Below are positions 1-10,024 of a stretch of 64,000 bases of DNA, one piece after another; position 1 is the stretch's first letter; each line of letters starts with the position of its first letter. The DNA is taken from assembly GCF_018383905.1 (NCBI RefSeq), contig NZ_JAGYWA010000005.1, forward strand, positions 1-64,000. Reading direction: 5' to 3'. A program made the translations under genes and the position numbers. The notes beneath the pieces were generated by a model. The model was not told where the DNA came from and made no database searches. It saw nothing but the letters and a program-made list of their open reading frames with translations. Source of the stretch: Flavobacterium branchiicola (GTDB taxonomy: Bacteria > Bacteroidota > Bacteroidia > Flavobacteriales > Flavobacteriaceae).

Positions 1-87
1 AAATTCTTTTACGACCTTCCTTTTAAAGACCTCACTGAAAGTTTGGGGAGGCAATGGATTTTTAGAATGTTTTCTTTCTGTTGACAT
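1..87 (-). CDS. IS3-like transposase OrfA, N-terminal fragment cut by window edge
   Basis: The minus strand opens at an ATG at 87 and stays open to the window edge, giving 29 residues. They include the stretch SEVFKRKVVKEF. A basic F-K-x-K-V-V start of this kind is typical of the helix-turn-helix OrfA of IS3-family transposases, which binds the element ends. Only the first residues are visible, so the rest of the element, its inverted repeats and its integrity cannot be judged. It could be another small DNA-binding protein. Confidence 0.45.
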   Translation of the reverse strand, partial: MSTERKHSKNPLPPQTFSEVFKRKVVKEF

Positions 88-138
88 AATTACATCTATT
101 ATAGTCAACTTTTTTCAGGACGAGACAAATTATAAAAA

Positions 139-162
139 AACCGCCTCAATCAAGAAGCGGTT
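139..162 (-). terminator. Intrinsic terminator after mscL
   Basis: On the minus strand AACCGC pairs with GCGGTT around a short loop, followed by a run of seven T. It lies about 30 bases past the mscL stop and fits a Rho-independent terminator. Confidence 0.8.
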
Positions 163-193
163 AAGTTAGACTTAGTGTAGCGGTATTATATTT

Positions 194-571
194 TTATTTA
201 TTTTTCAATAGATCTCTAATTTGTGTAAGCAATTCTTCCTGAGTTGGTCCTGCTGGCGGAACAACAACTTCTTCTTTCTTTTTGGCGTGATTTATCCCTT
301 TGATGATAATAAACAATACAAAAGCAACTATTATAAAGTTAATTACTGCTGACAGAAACAAACCGTACTTAACACCTCCAAACGCAGTTAATTCTTCGAT
401 AGTTGATAAATGAGCGGCATCTAAAGCAGGCTTCAACAATAAAGGAGTAATTACATCCTCAATAAATGAGCTTACAATTTTACCAAAAGCAGCACCAATG
501 ATCACACCGACAGCTAAATCAACTACGTTGCCTTTCATTGCAAATTGTTTAAATTCTGAAAAAAATCCCAT
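194..571 (-). CDS. mscL: Large-conductance mechanosensitive channel MscL
   Basis: The product is a 125-residue homopentameric inner-membrane channel that opens under membrane tension and releases solutes on hypo-osmotic shock. The start MGFFSEFKQFAMKGNVVDLA and the following GVIIGAAFGKIVSS, the TM1 pore helix, are hallmark MscL sequence. A second membrane helix (about residues 73-95) and a Lys-rich C-terminal bundle (QEELLTQIRDLLKNK) follow. The open frame continues 54 codons upstream, but that part resembles no MscL, so the ATG at 571 is the start. The length matches the family. It stands alone between a terminator and the murF-alr gene. Confidence 0.95.
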   Translation of the reverse strand: MGFFSEFKQFAMKGNVVDLAVGVIIGAAFGKIVSSFIEDVITPLLLKPALDAAHLSTIEELTAFGGVKYGLFLSAVINFIIVAFVLFIIIKGINHAKKKEEVVVPPAGPTQEELLTQIRDLLKNK

Positions 572-742
572 AATTGTTACGTTTAAGTTTATAAATATTG
601 ATACCGAAAATACGTAATTTTCCTTAAAAAAACCACATTTTTCATTCACATTTAAACCACACAAGTCATATAAGAAATTATAAGCCCTGTATAATTGAAA
701 TGCATAATCAACCAAAAAAAGAAACAAGTCCAACTAAAATGA

Positions 743-768
743 ACTTATATCACTTATATGGTTTAAAA
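743..768. repeat. Intergenic 'acttatat' word repeat
   Basis: The text aacttatatcacttatatgg followed by tttaaa lies between mscL and murF-alr. It is nearly identical to one arm of the hairpin at 7779-7846, so it is a single-arm copy of the same dispersed repeat. Confidence 0.6.
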
Positions 769-774
769 ATAATG

Positions 775-3246
775 CTATCTAAAAAATACCCGCTTCACAC
801 GCTGCGAAATACTAGTCATTATCTCATATGGAATCGTTTTTAGTGCCGCAGCCATCTCAACAACTGTAGGGCTTTCGCCGAAAATAATCACTGAATCGCC
901 TTCTTTACAATCGATATGACTTACATCTACCATCAGCATATCCATACAGACACTGCCTACAATATTTGCTTTCTGATTTTTAATAGTAACAAAACCAACT
1001 TCATTTCCCCATAATCTCGAAATTCCATCAGCATAACCAATTGGTATTGTAGCAATTTTTGTTTCTTTCTGAGCCATAAAACGACGTCCGTACCCTACGC
1101 TGTCACCACTCGGAATAACGCGAACCTGAGAAATAATCGATTTTAAAGTTCCTACATTCTCCAGGTATTTTTGTTCTGTCGGATCATTAGAAACGCCATA
1201 CAAACCAATTCCTAAACGAACCATATTAAATTGCGCATTCGGGAAATTGCTAATTCCGGATGTATTTAAAATATGACGAATTGGGTTTATATTTAATTCT
1301 GCTATTAATTTTGAAGATAATTGTTCGAATAAAGCTATTTGCTTTTCAACAAATCCAAAGTGTTTTGGTTCATCGCTTGTCGCCAGATGTGATAAAACAC
1401 TTTGAACACGAACGCTTGAATTGTGTTTTAAAGTTTCAATTAATTCCTCAATTGTATTTTCTTCAAAACCCAAACGGTGCATTCCTGTATCTAATTTAAT
1501 GTGAATTGGAAAATCTTTCAGATTCTTTTCTTTTGCAATTTTCAAAAAAGCGTTCAGTCCTTTTAAACTATAAATCTCCGGTTCTAACTGGTACTGAATA
1601 ATCGAAGGAAAACTGGTCGATTCAGGATTTAAAACCATAATAGGCAATTTTACTCCGCCATTTTTCAATGAAATTCCTTCATCGGCGAAAGCCACACCTA
1701 AATAATCTACTTTATGATGTTCAAGTAATTTGGCAATTTCCAAACCTCCGTTTCCGTAACCAAAAGCTTTTACCATCACCATGATTTTTACATCACTCGC
1801 CAGTTTTGATTTGTAATAATTTAAATTATGACTTATAGAATCCAGATTGATTTCGAGTACTGTTTCATGTGTTTTTTCTTCAAGAAGCGAAACAATTTCT
1901 TCAAACTGAAATGACCTTGCTCCTTTTATCAAAATCGTTTCATTACTGAAGTTTAGATTTTCAATTTCTGCTATAAATTCGGCCGTATTTTCAAACATTA
2001 TACTGTTTGGGAATTTACTCTTAAAAGAAGAAATCGTTGATCCAATTCCAATCATTCGGCTTATTTTATTATCTGAAACCAGTTGCGCCAGTTTAGAATA
2101 CAACTCTTCATTTGAAAATCCGCTCTGGAAAATATCCGATAAAATAATGGTTTTCGTTGCGTTCTTTTTTTGCTGACTTTCTAAAAAATCCAAAGCAATT
2201 TTGAGCGATTGAAAATCAGAACTGTAACTATCATCAATTATACTGCAATTATTTATTCCGTTTTTAACCTCCAGGCGCATGTGCACCGGATATAGCATTT
2301 TGACTCTGCTTTGGATCGTATTAAAATCGTATTTAAAATAAAGCAAAACCAGCAAACAAGAAATGGTATTTTCTACAGAGGCTGAATCATTAAACGGAAT
2401 TTCTAAATCGAAAGTTTCATTCTGATACTGATACTGAATGAATACATTATCGTTTTTAGTTTCTTTTTTCAGAATAAAAACATCTGCAGTATTATCTGTA
2501 AAACTCCATGAAAACAGCACTCTTTCTTTAACTAAATATTGATTACAAAAAGTTTTTAGACTTTGATCTACCAACTGCTCTTTTTGATAAATAATTACGC
2601 TCGATTCTTTAAAAAGCAATAATTTCTCCTGGATTTTTTGCTCAAGATCATCAAAACCTTCATCATGCGCAGAACCAATACTGGTTAAAACTCCAATGGT
2701 TGGTTTAATTATTTTTTCGAGATTAATCATTTCGTTAATCGTCGAAATTCCGGCTTCAAAAATTCCTAAATTATGTTTCTCATTGATCGCAAGAACCGAT
2801 AACGGAACGCCAACCTGAGAGTTATAACTTTTGGGACTTCTGATAATATTATAATCAGGGCTCAATAAAAAGTTAAGCCATTCTTTCACTATTGTCTTTC
2901 CATTACTTCCGGTTAAACCAATAACCGGAAAATGATATAAATCGCGATAAAAAGCGGCCAACTGCTGAAATGCACTTAAAGTATTTTTTACCACCAAAAA
3001 ATTGGCTTTGTCTTTTACATTTTCAGGAATATATTGCACCACAAAATTCTGAACTCCTTTTTCAATAAGTTCAGCAATGTATAAATGAGCATCATTATTT
3101 GCACCAGACAAGGCGATGAATAAAGTTTGCGATCCGTTTTGCAACGAACGACTGTCGATTGAAATGTGATCTACAAAAATATCCGTTTCATTACCCAACC
3201 ATTTGGCATCAAGAACCGGGACAAGGTTTTTAAGATTTATGCTCAT
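775..3246 (-). CDS. Bifunctional MurF / alanine racemase fusion
   Basis: This 823-residue cytoplasmic fusion joins UDP-N-acetylmuramoyl-tripeptide:D-Ala-D-Ala ligase (about residues 1-450) to a PLP-dependent alanine racemase (about 460-823). It supplies D-Ala and adds D-Ala-D-Ala to the peptidoglycan precursor. The MurF part has the ATP-binding GLTGSNGKT at residues 110-118. The racemase part has the PLP lysine in MVKAFGYGNGG (Lys493), the opposing tyrosine motif VGYGRRF, and PIGYADG. The frame extends 39 codons upstream through a dispersed repeat, so the start MSINLKNLVPVLDAKW at 3246 is preferred. The fusion is known in Bacteroidota. I see no damaged motif. Confidence 0.93.
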   Translation of the reverse strand: MSINLKNLVPVLDAKWLGNETDIFVDHISIDSRSLQNGSQTLFIALSGANNDAHLYIAELIEKGVQNFVVQYIPENVKDKANFLVVKNTLSAFQQLAAFYRDLYHFPVIGLTGSNGKTIVKEWLNFLLSPDYNIIRSPKSYNSQVGVPLSVLAINEKHNLGIFEAGISTINEMINLEKIIKPTIGVLTSIGSAHDEGFDDLEQKIQEKLLLFKESSVIIYQKEQLVDQSLKTFCNQYLVKERVLFSWSFTDNTADVFILKKETKNDNVFIQYQYQNETFDLEIPFNDSASVENTISCLLVLLYFKYDFNTIQSRVKMLYPVHMRLEVKNGINNCSIIDDSYSSDFQSLKIALDFLESQQKKNATKTIILSDIFQSGFSNEELYSKLAQLVSDNKISRMIGIGSTISSFKSKFPNSIMFENTAEFIAEIENLNFSNETILIKGARSFQFEEIVSLLEEKTHETVLEINLDSISHNLNYYKSKLASDVKIMVMVKAFGYGNGGLEIAKLLEHHKVDYLGVAFADEGISLKNGGVKLPIMVLNPESTSFPSIIQYQLEPEIYSLKGLNAFLKIAKEKNLKDFPIHIKLDTGMHRLGFEENTIEELIETLKHNSSVRVQSVLSHLATSDEPKHFGFVEKQIALFEQLSSKLIAELNINPIRHILNTSGISNFPNAQFNMVRLGIGLYGVSNDPTEQKYLENVGTLKSIISQVRVIPSGDSVGYGRRFMAQKETKIATIPIGYADGISRLWGNEVGFVTIKNQKANIVGSVCMDMLMVDVSHIDCKEGDSVIIFGESPTVVEMAAALKTIPYEIMTSISQRVKRVFFR

Positions 3247-3284
3247 TTTAGAAATTCTTTTTGTCAAATTTAAAAAAAGGTTTG

Positions 3285-3482
3285 CCACGAATTGCTTCTT
3301 TAGAGGAAAAAGTTTGCCACGAATTACACCAATTTCCTCTAATTTTATTTTTTCCTTTGCCACTGATTTTATATCTCTTTAATCCTCTTATCCCGATAGC
3401 TATCTGGAGTAGCGAAAAATAAATCAAATGTTAATTAACAAAAATCAAATTCGGGAAAATTCGTGTAATTCGTGGCAAAAAC
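3285..3482. repeat. Dispersed 'gccacgaatt' repeats in inverted pair
   Basis: Copies of tttgccacgaatt occur at about 3283 and 3313 on the plus strand. The inverse form, aattcgtgtaattcgtggca, occurs at about 3457-3478. The copies flank the gap between murF-alr and the next gene and spill into open frames on both sides. The same words recur near 10.0-10.4 kb. They are intergenic repeats, not coding sequence. Confidence 0.7.
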
Positions 3483-3526
3483 CATTATTTGATTATATTT
3501 GTTTTTACACCCTTAAATACCGCATT

Positions 3527-4132
3527 TTGAAAAGAATCCTGCCATTATTCTCCTATATCTTACATCCTGTTTTTATTTCGATGTATGCTACCTTATTTTA
3601 CCTTTTTTGTAAAGATGATGCATTTACCAATCAGGAAAAATACTTTGTATTGTTTCAGATTCTTATTATTACGATTCTGGTTCCTGTTTTATTTTTCCTG
3701 TTGCTAAAATCAACCGGTCATGTAAGTTCAGTTATGGTACATGAAACTTCGCAGCGCAAAATTCCGCTTATTTTACAATGCTTTTTGTATATTTTATTGG
3801 TAAAAAGAAGTATTATTATAGCACGTTATCCAGAATTGCATTTCTTTTTTCTGGGGGCTTTATTCAGTACTATTTTGGCTTTAGTCTGTTCTTTATTCAA
3901 AATAAAGGCAAGTTTACACACTTTGGCTATAAGTGGTTTTGCGATTTTTGTAATTGGTCTGAATATGCATTTGCAAATGCAAAACCCATATTGGCCGGCA
4001 TTATTAATCCTTCTAACAGGCGTTGTAGCTTCATCAAGATTAGAAATGAATGCTCACACGCCCAAAGAAATTGTTATTGGTCTTGCAATTGGAGTAATAC
4101 CGCAGCTTTTATTTTTGTATTTGTGGCTATAA
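3527..4132 (+). CDS. Multi-pass inner-membrane protein, PAP2-like
   Basis: The product is about 201 residues, mostly hydrophobic, with five or six membrane helices. The C-terminal stretch HTPKEIVIGLAIGVIPQLL resembles the last part of PAP2-type membrane phosphatases, but the full catalytic motifs are not evident, so the function is unknown. The frame can be extended to an ATG at 3428, but that upstream part lies in a dispersed repeat. A -7 box TATATTTG at 3494-3501 leads to the TTG at 3527 (LKRILPLFSYILHPVF), which I prefer. The stop overlaps the convergent barrel gene by six bases. Confidence 0.6.
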   Translation: MKRILPLFSYILHPVFISMYATLFYLFCKDDAFTNQEKYFVLFQILIITILVPVLFFLLLKSTGHVSSVMVHETSQRKIPLILQCFLYILLVKRSIIIARYPELHFFFLGALFSTILALVCSLFKIKASLHTLAISGFAIFVIGLNMHLQMQNPYWPALLILLTGVVASSRLEMNAHTPKEIVIGLAIGVIPQLLFLYLWL

Positions 4133-4831
4133 AATGTAGAAGATCAATCCGGCATTTAGTGTTTTTAATTTGATCTCTTCGCCACTTATAGTTCTAACCG
4201 ATTTATACAACGGAGCAGCTCCGTAATACACATAAATATTCCATGTATTAAATCCTGCCGAAAGATAAGGACCATATTGAAATTGATTAATATTTGGGTT
4301 GTTATTTATCCTGTATTTTGTTTCTCCGTCATCTAAAAGAGAAGAACTTGAAAACACATAACTTAATTTCACACCCAAATATACCCTCCAAAACTTAGTG
4401 CTTTCAAAGGTTGAAGTACGCCATCTAAACTCGATAGGAACATCTACAGAGTATTGTCTGTATCGATTAGAAACAAACTCTCCATAATCGGAAACACTAT
4501 AAACTATTTGATCTGATCCGTCTCTGGACACCGTCAGGTTTTGGTAATAATTTTGATAACTCAATCCAATACCTGCTGCAATTGCATATGTACGGGCTTT
4601 ATTGATGGGCATATCACGCAAAAAACCTCCAGAAAGTCCGGCTGAGAATTTATTTTGCTTGAAATTATCCGGCAAATTTGTAAACATATTATACGTTACC
4701 GTGAAATAAAACTGATCTTCACGATATAAAGAATCAATTTTAACGACTGGTTTTACTTCGGGTTTCACCTCATCCTGAGAAAAAGCATTGAAAAACGAAA
4801 CTAAAAACAAACAACTAAAAAGTATTCGCAT
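4127..4831 (-). CDS. Outer-membrane beta-barrel protein (porin family)
   Basis: The product is 234 residues. A signal peptide (MRILFSCLFLVSFFNAFSQ) is followed by alternating aromatic and polar strands typical of a small eight-stranded outer-membrane barrel, ending in the aromatic-rich GLIFYIL. The ligand is unknown. A longer reading from a TTG at 4861 would put ten residues before the signal peptide, so the ATG at 4831 is preferred. A promoter -7 box lies upstream at 4896-4903. It stands alone, convergent with the membrane protein gene. Confidence 0.75.
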   Translation of the reverse strand: MRILFSCLFLVSFFNAFSQDEVKPEVKPVVKIDSLYREDQFYFTVTYNMFTNLPDNFKQNKFSAGLSGGFLRDMPINKARTYAIAAGIGLSYQNYYQNLTVSRDGSDQIVYSVSDYGEFVSNRYRQYSVDVPIEFRWRTSTFESTKFWRVYLGVKLSYVFSSSSLLDDGETKYRINNNPNINQFQYGPYLSAGFNTWNIYVYYGAAPLYKSVRTISGEEIKLKTLNAGLIFYIL

Positions 4832-4895
4832 ATCGTATTTTGGTTTAATGGAAGTTTTCAAGTAAACGTTTTTTGGGGTTGATTTATTTTACATA

Positions 4896-4903
4896 CAAAT
4901 ATA
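4896..4903 (-). promoter_or_regulatory. Promoter -7 box for the barrel gene
   Basis: The minus strand reads TATATTTG, matching the Bacteroidota -7 consensus TAnnTTTG, 64 bases ahead of the preferred ATG. Confidence 0.5.
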
Positions 4904-5038
4904 ATATAATGCTAGTTCAAGATGAGATTTGAAAGCAATAATTCTCTTTTTCACGACGAACAAAATCTTTTGTTGCACTTTTTTCAATAAATCAGTAATA
5001 GAATTAAAAAAATGAACCACTTTTTCATTGCTCTTTTA

Positions 5039-5046
5039 TACCTTTG
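5039..5046 (+). promoter_or_regulatory. Promoter -7 box, nearly leaderless gene
   Basis: TACCTTTG matches TAnnTTTG and ends only six bases before the ATG at 5053. The transcript would start at or next to the start codon. Confidence 0.6.
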
Positions 5047-5052
5047 TCCTTA

Positions 5053-5406
5053 ATGAAGAAAAAGCAGCTCATAATAAGTCTTTCTATGGCGCTGACAATA
5101 TTGTTCTCAATATTGTTTCAGTCTGTACATAGTTATGAGCACATTATAAAGCAGCTTTCAGAAAAACAATGTCATCACGATTACAATGATCCAAGCGGAG
5201 AAATAACGCATCAGCATCATAATTATGATCTTTGTTATGTTTGTAATTTTGCTTTTGGAAGTTACATTGTTCCTGAAAACTTTTCCTTTCAGTTTTATAC
5301 TTTTCATAAAGAAATCCCTTATTTCTTTGCCTTTTCAGAAAATATAGATTCATTTTCAGAAAGCGCTTATTTCTTACGTGGCCCCCCAACTGCTATAGTT
5401 TCTTAA
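5053..5406 (+). CDS. Small exported His/Cys-rich protein ahead of a TonB receptor
   Basis: The product is 117 residues with an N-terminal signal or membrane segment (MKKKQLIISLSMALTILFSILF). The middle is rich in metal-binding residues (CHHDY, HQHHNYDLCYVCNF), and the C-terminus is LRGPPTAIVS. An H/C-rich centre with a terminal RGPP resembles the DUF2946 group of small proteins found beside metal-related TonB receptors; that match is from memory. The adjacent downstream receptor supports a role in metal binding or sensing in the periplasm. A TTG three codons upstream is possible, but the ATG fits the promoter better. Confidence 0.6.
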   Translation: MKKKQLIISLSMALTILFSILFQSVHSYEHIIKQLSEKQCHHDYNDPSGEITHQHHNYDLCYVCNFAFGSYIVPENFSFQFYTFHKEIPYFFAFSENIDSFSESAYFLRGPPTAIVS

Positions 5407-5562
5407 ATTTTCGGAATATCCGAATACAACAACATCTTTAAATCTGAATTTAAAATCACGACGAGTTTCCTCATCCTATTTACTAATTAGGATCAGAAAG
5501 CTTAGACGTCTGTTTTATATTCATTTTGAAAGAAAATCAATTAACTATAGCATCATTTTCAA

Positions 5563-7770
5563 ATGAAAAAAATAATATTAGCCCTTATTCTGGGGTTTTC
5601 GAGCCTTTTATCTGCTCAAAATTCTGTAACAGGAATTGTTACCGACGTTCAAAATAAACCTGTACCGGGTGTTTCAGTTTATGCCCCGGAATTACATAAA
5701 GGAACTACAACAGACGAGAACGGAAAATATGAACTAAAAAATCTGCCAAACGGAACTTTGCGTCTTGCTTTTTCTTTCGTTGGATTTGCTCCTCAAAATA
5801 AAACAATTGCAAAATTAGTAAAGCAAAACACCTTAGATATTACACTTTTAGAATCTATTCTGGAAATGGATGAAGTGGTAGTTTCAACGCCTTTCAACAA
5901 ATTGCAATCGCAAAACGTAATGAAAATTGAGCATGAAAGCATCAAAACATTACAACAAAAAGGAACTTCAACTTTAATCGAAGGTTTAGCCACAATTCCT
6001 GGAGTTTCTCAGATTTCTACAGGAACTTCCATCGGAAAACCTGTTATTCGAGGACTTAGCGGAAATCGTGTTTTAGTGTATTCTCAGGGAGTTCGTATCG
6101 AAAACCAACAATTTGGAGATGAACACGGTTTAGGTTTAAACGATGCCGGAATCGAAAGTGTTGAAGTGATTAAAGGTCCTGCTTCTTTATTATATGGTTC
6201 TGACGCGTTGGGTGGGGTTTTATATTTTAATCCTGAAAAATTTGCTGATGCCGGAACTTTTAAAGCTAATTTCAGTCAAAAATATTTTACTAATACACAG
6301 GGAAGTAATTCTTCTATCGGATTAAAAACATCTACAGATAACTGGAAATTTTTAGCGCGTGGAAGTTACAACACGCATTCTGATTATAAAATTGCAGATG
6401 GCGATCGCGTAACAAATTCACGTTACAATGAAACCGATTTTAAAACCGGAATCGGATACAGCAACTCCACTTTTTCAAGCGTTTTAAGATACAATTACAA
6501 CAAACTGGACATTGGAATTCCGGAGGATGGAATTGCAGAACAATCTTCAAGCAAAGACACACAATTTCCAAGACAAGGCATATTCAACCATTTATTGAGT
6601 TTGAATAATGTTGTCTTTTTTGAAAATTCCAAACTGGATGTTGATTTAGGTTATATCGCAAATGACAGAAGTGAATTTGAAGACAGTAACGACGCTTCTC
6701 TTCACATGAAACTGAATACTTTCAATTATAATGCAAAATATCATTTTCCAAAATTCGGAAAAATCGAAACTATTTTAGGCGTTCAGGGAATGCATCAAAC
6801 GAATAAAAATTCGGGTGAAGAGTATTTGATTCCGGATGCCACTACAAATGATTTTGGTGTTTTTGGAACTGCAAATTACGAATGGAACAGCAGTGTTATT
6901 CAGGCTGGATTACGTTTTGACAACCGGAATATTAATTCTATTGCACACGGAACAGCGGGTGAAGAAGGCTATTTTGAGGCTTTGGACCGATCTTTTGACA
7001 GTTTTAATGCTTCTCTGGGGTACAAAACTAAATTAGCTGAACCTTTAACGCTTCGTTTAAATATAGCAACCGGTTTTAGAGCTCCAAACTTAGCTGAATT
7101 AACTTCTAATGGTGTTCACGAAGGAACAAACCGATATGAAATTGGAAATGCTGACTTAAAGACAGAACAGAACGTTCAGACCGATCTAAACTTAGAGTAT
7201 AAAAATACGCATTTTGAGTTCTTTGTTAATGGATTTTACAATCATGTAAACAATTATATTTATACTTCACCAACCGGAGAAACTTTAGACAATAACGATG
7301 TTTTTGCTTATATTCAGGATAATGCAAAATTGTATGGAGGAGAAGTTGGTTTACACTTTCATCCGCATCCTTTGGATTGGTTGCATTTTGAAACTAGTTT
7401 TGAAACCGTGACCGGTAAAAAAGACAACGATGATTACTTACCTTTAATTCCGGCTAACAACTGGAACAACACACTTCGAACTGAATTCAACATTAAAAAC
7501 TGGTTAAGTGAAGGTTTTGCTTCTTTGAATGTTTCCTCAACTTTTAATCAGGATAATGTTAGTGGTTTCGAAACGGCTTCAAAAGGATATACTTTGGTAA
7601 ATCTGGGCTTTGGAGGAACCGTAAAATTGGGAAAAACAGCTTTTGATGTCAACTTAAACGGAAACAATTTATTCGATAAAAAATATATTGCACATCTTTC
7701 GAGATTAAAAACAGACGGTATCCCGAATATTGGAAGAAATATCGTTCTTGGAGTTAATTTTAACTTATAA
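5563..7770 (+). CDS. TonB-dependent outer-membrane receptor, ZnuD-like
   Basis: The product is 735 residues. A signal peptide (about 1-18) precedes a carboxypeptidase-regulatory-like domain (about 22-100; GIVTDVQNKPVPGVSVYAPE), a plug with VIRGLSGNRVLVYSQGVR and IKGPASLLYGSDALGGV (about 120-225), and a 22-strand barrel ending in VLGVNFNL. Such receptors import scarce nutrients using TonB energy. The plug wording and the paired His/Cys-rich protein point to zinc or another transition metal (ZnuD-like), but the substrate is inferred. It is probably co-transcribed with the upstream small gene, 156 bases away. Confidence 0.85.
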   Translation: MKKIILALILGFSSLLSAQNSVTGIVTDVQNKPVPGVSVYAPELHKGTTTDENGKYELKNLPNGTLRLAFSFVGFAPQNKTIAKLVKQNTLDITLLESILEMDEVVVSTPFNKLQSQNVMKIEHESIKTLQQKGTSTLIEGLATIPGVSQISTGTSIGKPVIRGLSGNRVLVYSQGVRIENQQFGDEHGLGLNDAGIESVEVIKGPASLLYGSDALGGVLYFNPEKFADAGTFKANFSQKYFTNTQGSNSSIGLKTSTDNWKFLARGSYNTHSDYKIADGDRVTNSRYNETDFKTGIGYSNSTFSSVLRYNYNKLDIGIPEDGIAEQSSSKDTQFPRQGIFNHLLSLNNVVFFENSKLDVDLGYIANDRSEFEDSNDASLHMKLNTFNYNAKYHFPKFGKIETILGVQGMHQTNKNSGEEYLIPDATTNDFGVFGTANYEWNSSVIQAGLRFDNRNINSIAHGTAGEEGYFEALDRSFDSFNASLGYKTKLAEPLTLRLNIATGFRAPNLAELTSNGVHEGTNRYEIGNADLKTEQNVQTDLNLEYKNTHFEFFVNGFYNHVNNYIYTSPTGETLDNNDVFAYIQDNAKLYGGEVGLHFHPHPLDWLHFETSFETVTGKKDNDDYLPLIPANNWNNTLRTEFNIKNWLSEGFASLNVSSTFNQDNVSGFETASKGYTLVNLGFGGTVKLGKTAFDVNLNGNNLFDKKYIAHLSRLKTDGIPNIGRNIVLGVNFNL

Positions 7771-7778
7771 TTTCCTTT

Positions 7779-7846
7779 ACCATATAAGCCATATAAGTAC
7801 ACTTAATCAAGACTTTGCTAATATTTACTTATATGACTTATATGGT
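7779..7846 (+). repeat. Palindromic 'acttatat' repeat, probable terminator
   Basis: A 20-base arm at 7779-7798 (accatataagccatataagt) is matched by its near-perfect reverse complement at 7827-7846 and followed by ttaattttt. The hairpin lies just after the receptor stop and could end its transcript. A single-arm copy is at 743-768. Confidence 0.7.
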
Positions 7847-7870
7847 TTAATTTTTCAAAACAAAAAGTGC

Positions 7871-7878
7871 TATTTTTG
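7871..7878 (+). promoter_or_regulatory. Promoter -7 box for the prolyl oligopeptidase gene
   Basis: TATTTTTG matches TAnnTTTG, 22 bases ahead of the ATG. Confidence 0.6.
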
Positions 7879-7900
7879 TTAAAAACCGACAAACTTATTT

Positions 7901-10009
7901 ATGAAAAAAACATTTTTACTAATGGCCATTACTACTGCAGGAATTTCATTTGGACAAAATAAAATTCAATATCCGGAAACCAAAAAAGGAGAAACTGTCG
8001 ATGTCTATTTTAATACAAAAGTAAGCGATCCTTACCGCTGGCTTGAAGACGACAAATCTGATGAAACCGGTGCCTGGGTTAAAGCCGAAAACAAAGTAAC
8101 ATATGGTTATTTAGAACAGATTCCGTTTCGCGAAGAACTTAAAAAGCGAATGGAAAAGCTTTGGAATTATGAAAAAATTGGCGCTCCGCATACCGAAGGA
8201 AAATTTACTTATTATTCTAAAAATAACGGTCTTCAGAATCAATCTGTTGTTTACCGAAAAGATAAAAGCGGTAAAGAAGAGGTTTTTCTTGACCCAAATA
8301 CATTTTCTAAAGACGGAACCACTTCACTTGGTGGTTTAGATTTTTGTAAAGACGGCAGTAAAGCCGCATATTCAATTTCTGAAGGAGGAAGCGACTGGAG
8401 AAAAGTTATTATTATTGATGTTGTTACTAAAAAAGTTTTAGAAGATACTTTAGTTGATGTAAAATTCAGTGGCATTTCATGGCACGGAAATGAAGGTTTT
8501 TACTATTCTAGTTACGACAAACCAAAAGGAAGCGAATTATCTGCCAAAACAGATCAGCATAAATTGTATTTTCATAAGTTAGGAACTTCTCAAAAAGAGG
8601 ATAAAGTTATTTTTGGTGCCGACCTAAAAAGAAGATATGTTGGTGGTTACGTTACTGAAGACAGCCATTATTTAGTCATTACAGCGGCGAATTCTACTTA
8701 CGGAAACGAATTGTATATTAAAGATCTAACGAAACCAAACAGCCCTATTGTCACAATCGTAGATAACTTTAATAGTTCAAATTCTATCATTGAAAACGAA
8801 GGTACAAAATTGTTTATCGAAACTGATTTTAATGCTCCAAACGGACGTGTTGTTACTGTTGATGTAAGCAATCCGAAACCTGAAAACTGGAAAGATTTTA
8901 TTGCTGAAACACAAAATATTTTATCTCCTTCTACTGGTGCTGGTTATTTCTTCGCTAATTACACGAAAGATGCTGTTTCATTTGTGCAGCAATATGATTA
9001 CAACGGAAAATTAGTTCGCGAAATCAAACTTCCTGCAGTTGGTACAGCAGGCGGATTCGGTGGAAAAAAAGACGAAAAGACATTATACTACAGTTTTGCA
9101 AATTACACCACTCCGGGAAGCATTTACTCTCTTGAGGCAAAATCCGGTAAATCTGAAGTGTATCAAAAGCCAAAAGTGGATTTTAAAAGTGAAGATTATG
9201 AGTCTAAACAAGTATTCTATACTTCAAAAGACGGAACAAAAATCCCGATGATTATTACCTACAAAAAAGGAACTAAATTAGACGGTAAAAACCCAACTAT
9301 TCTTTACGGTTACGGTGGATTCAACATTAGTTTAACGCCAAGTTTCAGCATTGCAAATGCTGTCTGGATGGAAAACGGAGGTGTTTACGCTGTTGCCAAT
9401 TTAAGAGGCGGTGGTGAATATGGCAAAAAATGGCATGACGCAGGAACAAAATTGCAAAAACAAAACGTATTTGATGATTTTATCGCTGCTGCCGAATATT
9501 TAATTGCTCAAAAATATACATCTTCTGATTATCTGGCTATTCGCGGAGGATCTAACGGAGGTTTATTAGTTGGTGCAACAATGACACAACGCCCTGATTT
9601 AATGAAAGTAGCTTTACCTGCGGTTGGTGTTATGGACATGCTTCGTTACCACACTTTTACAGCTGGTGCGGGTTGGGCTTACGATTATGGAACTGCTCAG
9701 GATAACAACGAAATGTTTGAATATTTAAAAGGTTATTCTCCGGTTCAAAATGTTAAGAGCGGAGTAAAATATCCTGCAACAATGGTTACAACTGGTGATC
9801 ATGATGATCGTGTGGTTCCGGCTCACAGTTTTAAATTTGCTGCCGAATTACAAGATAAGCAAGCTGGAGATAATCCTGTTTTAATTAGAATTGATGTTAA
9901 AGCTGGTCATGGTGCAGGAAAATCTGTTGCGGCTACAATTCAGGAAAATGTAGACATTCAGGCGTTCACACTTTACAATATGAACTATAAAGCTTTACCT
10001 AACAAGTAA
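7901..10009 (+). CDS. Secreted prolyl oligopeptidase (S9A)
   Basis: This 702-residue serine peptidase cleaves short peptides after proline. A signal peptide ([19 protein letters not shown]) suggests a periplasmic location. The N-terminal part forms the family's seven-bladed propeller (about 75-430; DPYRWLEDD precedes it). The C-terminal alpha/beta hydrolase carries the nucleophile in GGSNGG (Ser551), the acid motif DHDDR (633-637) and the catalytic His in AGHGAG (His670). The size matches the family. It has its own promoter, and the space after it holds dispersed repeats that could act as a terminator. Confidence 0.95.
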   Translation: MKKTFLLMAITTAGISFGQNKIQYPETKKGETVDVYFNTKVSDPYRWLEDDKSDETGAWVKAENKVTYGYLEQIPFREELKKRMEKLWNYEKIGAPHTEGKFTYYSKNNGLQNQSVVYRKDKSGKEEVFLDPNTFSKDGTTSLGGLDFCKDGSKAAYSISEGGSDWRKVIIIDVVTKKVLEDTLVDVKFSGISWHGNEGFYYSSYDKPKGSELSAKTDQHKLYFHKLGTSQKEDKVIFGADLKRRYVGGYVTEDSHYLVITAANSTYGNELYIKDLTKPNSPIVTIVDNFNSSNSIIENEGTKLFIETDFNAPNGRVVTVDVSNPKPENWKDFIAETQNILSPSTGAGYFFANYTKDAVSFVQQYDYNGKLVREIKLPAVGTAGGFGGKKDEKTLYYSFANYTTPGSIYSLEAKSGKSEVYQKPKVDFKSEDYESKQVFYTSKDGTKIPMIITYKKGTKLDGKNPTILYGYGGFNISLTPSFSIANAVWMENGGVYAVANLRGGGEYGKKWHDAGTKLQKQNVFDDFIAAAEYLIAQKYTSSDYLAIRGGSNGGLLVGATMTQRPDLMKVALPAVGVMDMLRYHTFTAGAGWAYDYGTAQDNNEMFEYLKGYSPVQNVKSGVKYPATMVTTGDHDDRVVPAHSFKFAAELQDKQAGDNPVLIRIDVKAGHGAGKSVAATIQENVDIQAFTLYNMNYKALPNK

Positions 10010-10024
10010 ACCTTTAAACTATTT

